DNA from: Caldicellulosiruptor acetigenus | Lineage (GTDB): Bacteria; Bacillota; Thermoanaerobacteria; Caldicellulosiruptorales; Caldicellulosiruptoraceae | Direction: 5' to 3' | Assembly (NCBI RefSeq): GCF_026914305.1 | Contig: NZ_CP113866.1 | Coordinates: 2,670,001 to 2,734,000 of the forward strand | DNA length: 64,000 nucleotides | Shown: positions 62,328 through 64,000 of the stretch, one piece after another | Layout: each line of letters begins with the position of its first letter | Numbering within the stretch: position 1 is the first letter of the stretch | Program-made: the position numbers and the translations under genes | The notes under the pieces: model-generated | The model's input: only the letters and a program-made list of their open reading frames with translations | What the model was told of the DNA's origin: nothing | The model's database searches: none

Positions 62328-62356
62328 AAGCAGGGCAAAAGTATTTTACCCTGCTT
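62328..62356. terminator. Hairpin between jag and mnmE
   Basis: AAGCAGGG pairs with CCCTGCTT around 13 bases. The T tract on the minus strand is weak, so read-through into mnmE is likely. Confidence 0.5.
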
Positions 62357-62372
62357 TTCAAATTCTTTTTAT

Positions 62373-62999
62373 CTATTTTAATGTAATTACAACCTTTCTA
62401 TACGGCTCTTCACCCTCTGAGTATGTTGTTACAAACTTGTGGTTCTGCAAAGTGGTGTGGATAATTCTTCTTTCATATGGAGTCATAGGCTTAAGTTTTA
62501 TACTCTTTTTGCTCCTTGCCACTTTATCAGCTAAAGCCAGTGCAAGCCTCTTGAGCCTTTCTTCTTTTTTCTTTCTGAAATTCTGACAGTCAAGAAGAAT
62601 TCTAACAGTCTCCTCTTCTTTTACTCCTCTGTTGACAACAACACCTGTCAAAAACTGAAGAGCGTCAAGCACCTCGCCATCCTTGCCAATAAGCTTAAAT
62701 GTATTTTTCCCGAAAAGATTCACTTTTATGAACTCTCCATCTCTTACCATATCCATCCTGTCAATTTTGACATCCATGTTAGCAAGCACACTTTTTAAAA
62801 ACTCTTCAATCTTCTCTTCTGGCGTCTGCTTTGCAATCACCTTTACCTTTGCAGGCCTTGCCCCAATTATTCCCAGAATTCCTTTCGACCCCTCGTCAAT
62901 CACCACAATCTCAGCCTTATCGCGCGAAATCTTCAGCTCTTTTAGCGCAAGTTCAACTGCTTCATCTACAGTCTTTGCGGTTTTTTCTACCCATTTCAT
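62373..62999 (-). CDS. jag: RNA-binding protein KhpB/Jag (SpoIIIJ-associated)
   Basis: 208 residues from the ATG at 62999 with GGAGGAG 8 bp upstream. The N-terminal Jag domain has KTVDEAVELALKELKISRDK and GILGIIGARPAKVKV. The KH domain has NLFGKNTFKLIGKDGEVLDA. The R3H domain has KLKPMTPYERRIIHTTLQNH. Encoded directly after yidC, as is usual. Confidence 0.96.
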   Translation of the reverse strand: MKWVEKTAKTVDEAVELALKELKISRDKAEIVVIDEGSKGILGIIGARPAKVKVIAKQTPEEKIEEFLKSVLANMDVKIDRMDMVRDGEFIKVNLFGKNTFKLIGKDGEVLDALQFLTGVVVNRGVKEEETVRILLDCQNFRKKKEERLKRLALALADKVARSKKSIKLKPMTPYERRIIHTTLQNHKFVTTYSEGEEPYRKVVITLK

Positions 63000-63028
63000 A
63001 AAAATTTCTCCTCCGCACAAGAAATTTT

Positions 63029-64000
63029 TTACTTTTTCTTTTTCTTACTGGTTTTGTGCTGGCCAGAAATCTGTTGCTTGAGCTTTTCTAACTCTCTTTT
63101 TCTCTCTCTTTCCTTCTCATCACTCTCTTTGCTCTCACTTTTAACTTCTTCTTTTTCATCTATATTGCCACTTTCTTTGCTTTTTTCCTTTGACTCAATC
63201 TCCTGCATTTTTTGAGCCTGTTTTTCGAGCTGTTTTCTCCTCTCTTCTTCCTCTTTTTTGTGTTTCAGCTTCTTATACACAACCTCATTTGCTATAAACT
63301 GCTGCAGGATTGTAAATAGGTTTGTAACCGTCCAGTAAAGCACAAGACCAGATGGCACCTGCAACGCTATAAAGTAAGACATAAGAGGGCTGAAAATCAT
63401 AAGGCTCCTGTTCATACTCTCTGCCATAGCATTTGACTGGCTCTGGGAATACTGCGGGTTGAACTTCTTTTGGCTATTCATCGAATATAGGATTGACAAG
63501 AACGAAAACGCAGCACTCAAAATTGGAAGCACTATCAGCTCTTTCTGGGCAAGGTTTATTCCGAAAAAGTGCATGTCAAGCCCAAGCTTTTGCGCCTCAT
63601 CAACAATCCTCTGCGTGATACTGTAACCTGTTGCGCCTGTTATCAGGTCTTTGACATACTGGTGTGATTTTCCAAGTACGTACACAAGTGGGTTTTGAAA
63701 TACATAGTAAAGTGAAACCAAAATAGGAAGCTGAATTAAAAGTGGCCAGCACCCACCTGCAGGATTGTAACCTGTCTCCTGGTACAGCTTTAACATCTCT
63801 TCCTGCATCTTTCTCTGGTCATTTTTGTACTTTTGCTGTATCTCCTGAAGTCTTGGCGCAACCTCTGCCATCTTGGATGTGGACTGAATCTGTTTTATAT
63901 ACAAAGGAAGAAGAAGCCCTCTTACTATCAATGTAAGAAGTATTACAGCAATGCCATAGCTTCCTGGAATATGAGCGCCGTGTAAAAAGTCGTATATGAA
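63029..64000 (-). CDS. yidC: Membrane protein insertase YidC (SpoIIIJ), N-terminus beyond the window
   Basis: The frame runs through the right edge (324 codons present), so the first TTG at 63931 is not the start. The part before it reads FIYDFLHGAHIPGSYGIAVI. YidC landmarks: LIVRGLLLPLYIKQIQST, YNPAGGCWPLLIQLPILVSL and SGLVLYWTVTNLFTILQQF. The C-terminal tail is long and highly charged (repeats of KE and KR), as in Gram-positive YidC proteins that bind ribosomes. Missing N-terminal residues are few. Confidence 0.96.
   Translation of the reverse strand, partial: FIYDFLHGAHIPGSYGIAVILLTLIVRGLLLPLYIKQIQSTSKMAEVAPRLQEIQQKYKNDQRKMQEEMLKLYQETGYNPAGGCWPLLIQLPILVSLYYVFQNPLVYVLGKSHQYVKDLITGATGYSITQRIVDEAQKLGLDMHFFGINLAQKELIVLPILSAAFSFLSILYSMNSQKKFNPQYSQSQSNAMAESMNRSLMIFSPLMSYFIALQVPSGLVLYWTVTNLFTILQQFIANEVVYKKLKHKKEEEERRKQLEKQAQKMQEIESKEKSKESGNIDEKEEVKSESKESDEKERERKRELEKLKQQISGQHKTSKKKKK

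Overview
The window is AT-rich, uses strong AGGAGG-type ribosome binding sites, and carries sporulation-family genes, Soj/Spo0J/Noc and several clustered CRISPR arrays whose 30-bp repeat ends in ATTGAAAC. Together these point to a thermophilic Clostridia-class Firmicute. The repeat and gene order look most like Caldicellulosiruptor; that genus call is recognition, not a computed match. The right end is the classical oriC-proximal cluster (yidC, jag, mnmE, mnmG, rsmG, noc, parA, parB), so the chromosome origin should lie a few kb beyond position 64000.

Layout. (1) 1-7.7 kb: a type III CRISPR region with the 5' part of cas10/csm1, array 1, a broken Rpn-family nuclease gene, csx1, and a two-gene operon of a SAM methyltransferase and a DUF1848 iron-sulfur protein. 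(2) 7.5-17.3 kb: core and envelope genes, namely a SDH-type protease, a rhomboid protease, a secreted NPCBM protein, an orphan HicB, bioY under a BirA-type operator, recD2, a ComK-like protein, the YvrJ/DUF2922/DUF1659 cassette and spoVAC-AD-AE. (3) 17.3-34 kb: csx20, array 2, decayed cas10 and cas6 fragments, a secreted beta-propeller protein, array 3, an acidic 126-residue protein, a full type I-B operon (cas4-cas1-cas2-cas8b-cas7-cas5-cas3), array 4 and an intact Rpn nuclease. (4) 34-48 kb: three unknown genes, spoVS, another unknown gene, a GGDEF/EAL sensor, two WYL-domain proteins with a TnpB element inserted just upstream, a chemoreceptor-like protein and a CAP-domain protein. (5) 47.7-64 kb: fumarase alpha subunit, cvpA and neighbours, parAB flanked by two parS sites, a phosphate-starvation unit (pstS-like and phoA) behind an 11-bp periodic Pho-box tract, then noc to yidC.

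How it fits together. All four arrays run rightward. Each starts from a near-identical leader of about 250 bp whose last 45 bp hold a consensus sigma-A promoter (TTGACA-17-TATAAT). Each array has its own repeat variant and a degenerate distal end containing purine-rich 7-9-nt pseudo-spacers. Type I-B effector and adaptation genes and type III genes share the same repeat family, but no intact cas6 is present in the window.

The most interesting signal is a box of about 20 bp, AACTTCGCAWAAAATTTGAC, found seven times. Every copy is intergenic, points in the direction of transcription, usually sits 70-105 bp before a start codon (180 for csm1), and is followed at 21-23 bp by a TATAAT-like hexamer. 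It precedes csm1, csx20, the type I-B operon, the acidic protein, the methyltransferase/DUF1848 operon, an unknown 131-residue protein at 37 kb and a decayed locus at 3.5 kb. I infer a common CRISPR/defence regulon. It would place three uncharacterised genes or operons in the defence system, and the WYL-domain pair is a candidate regulator.
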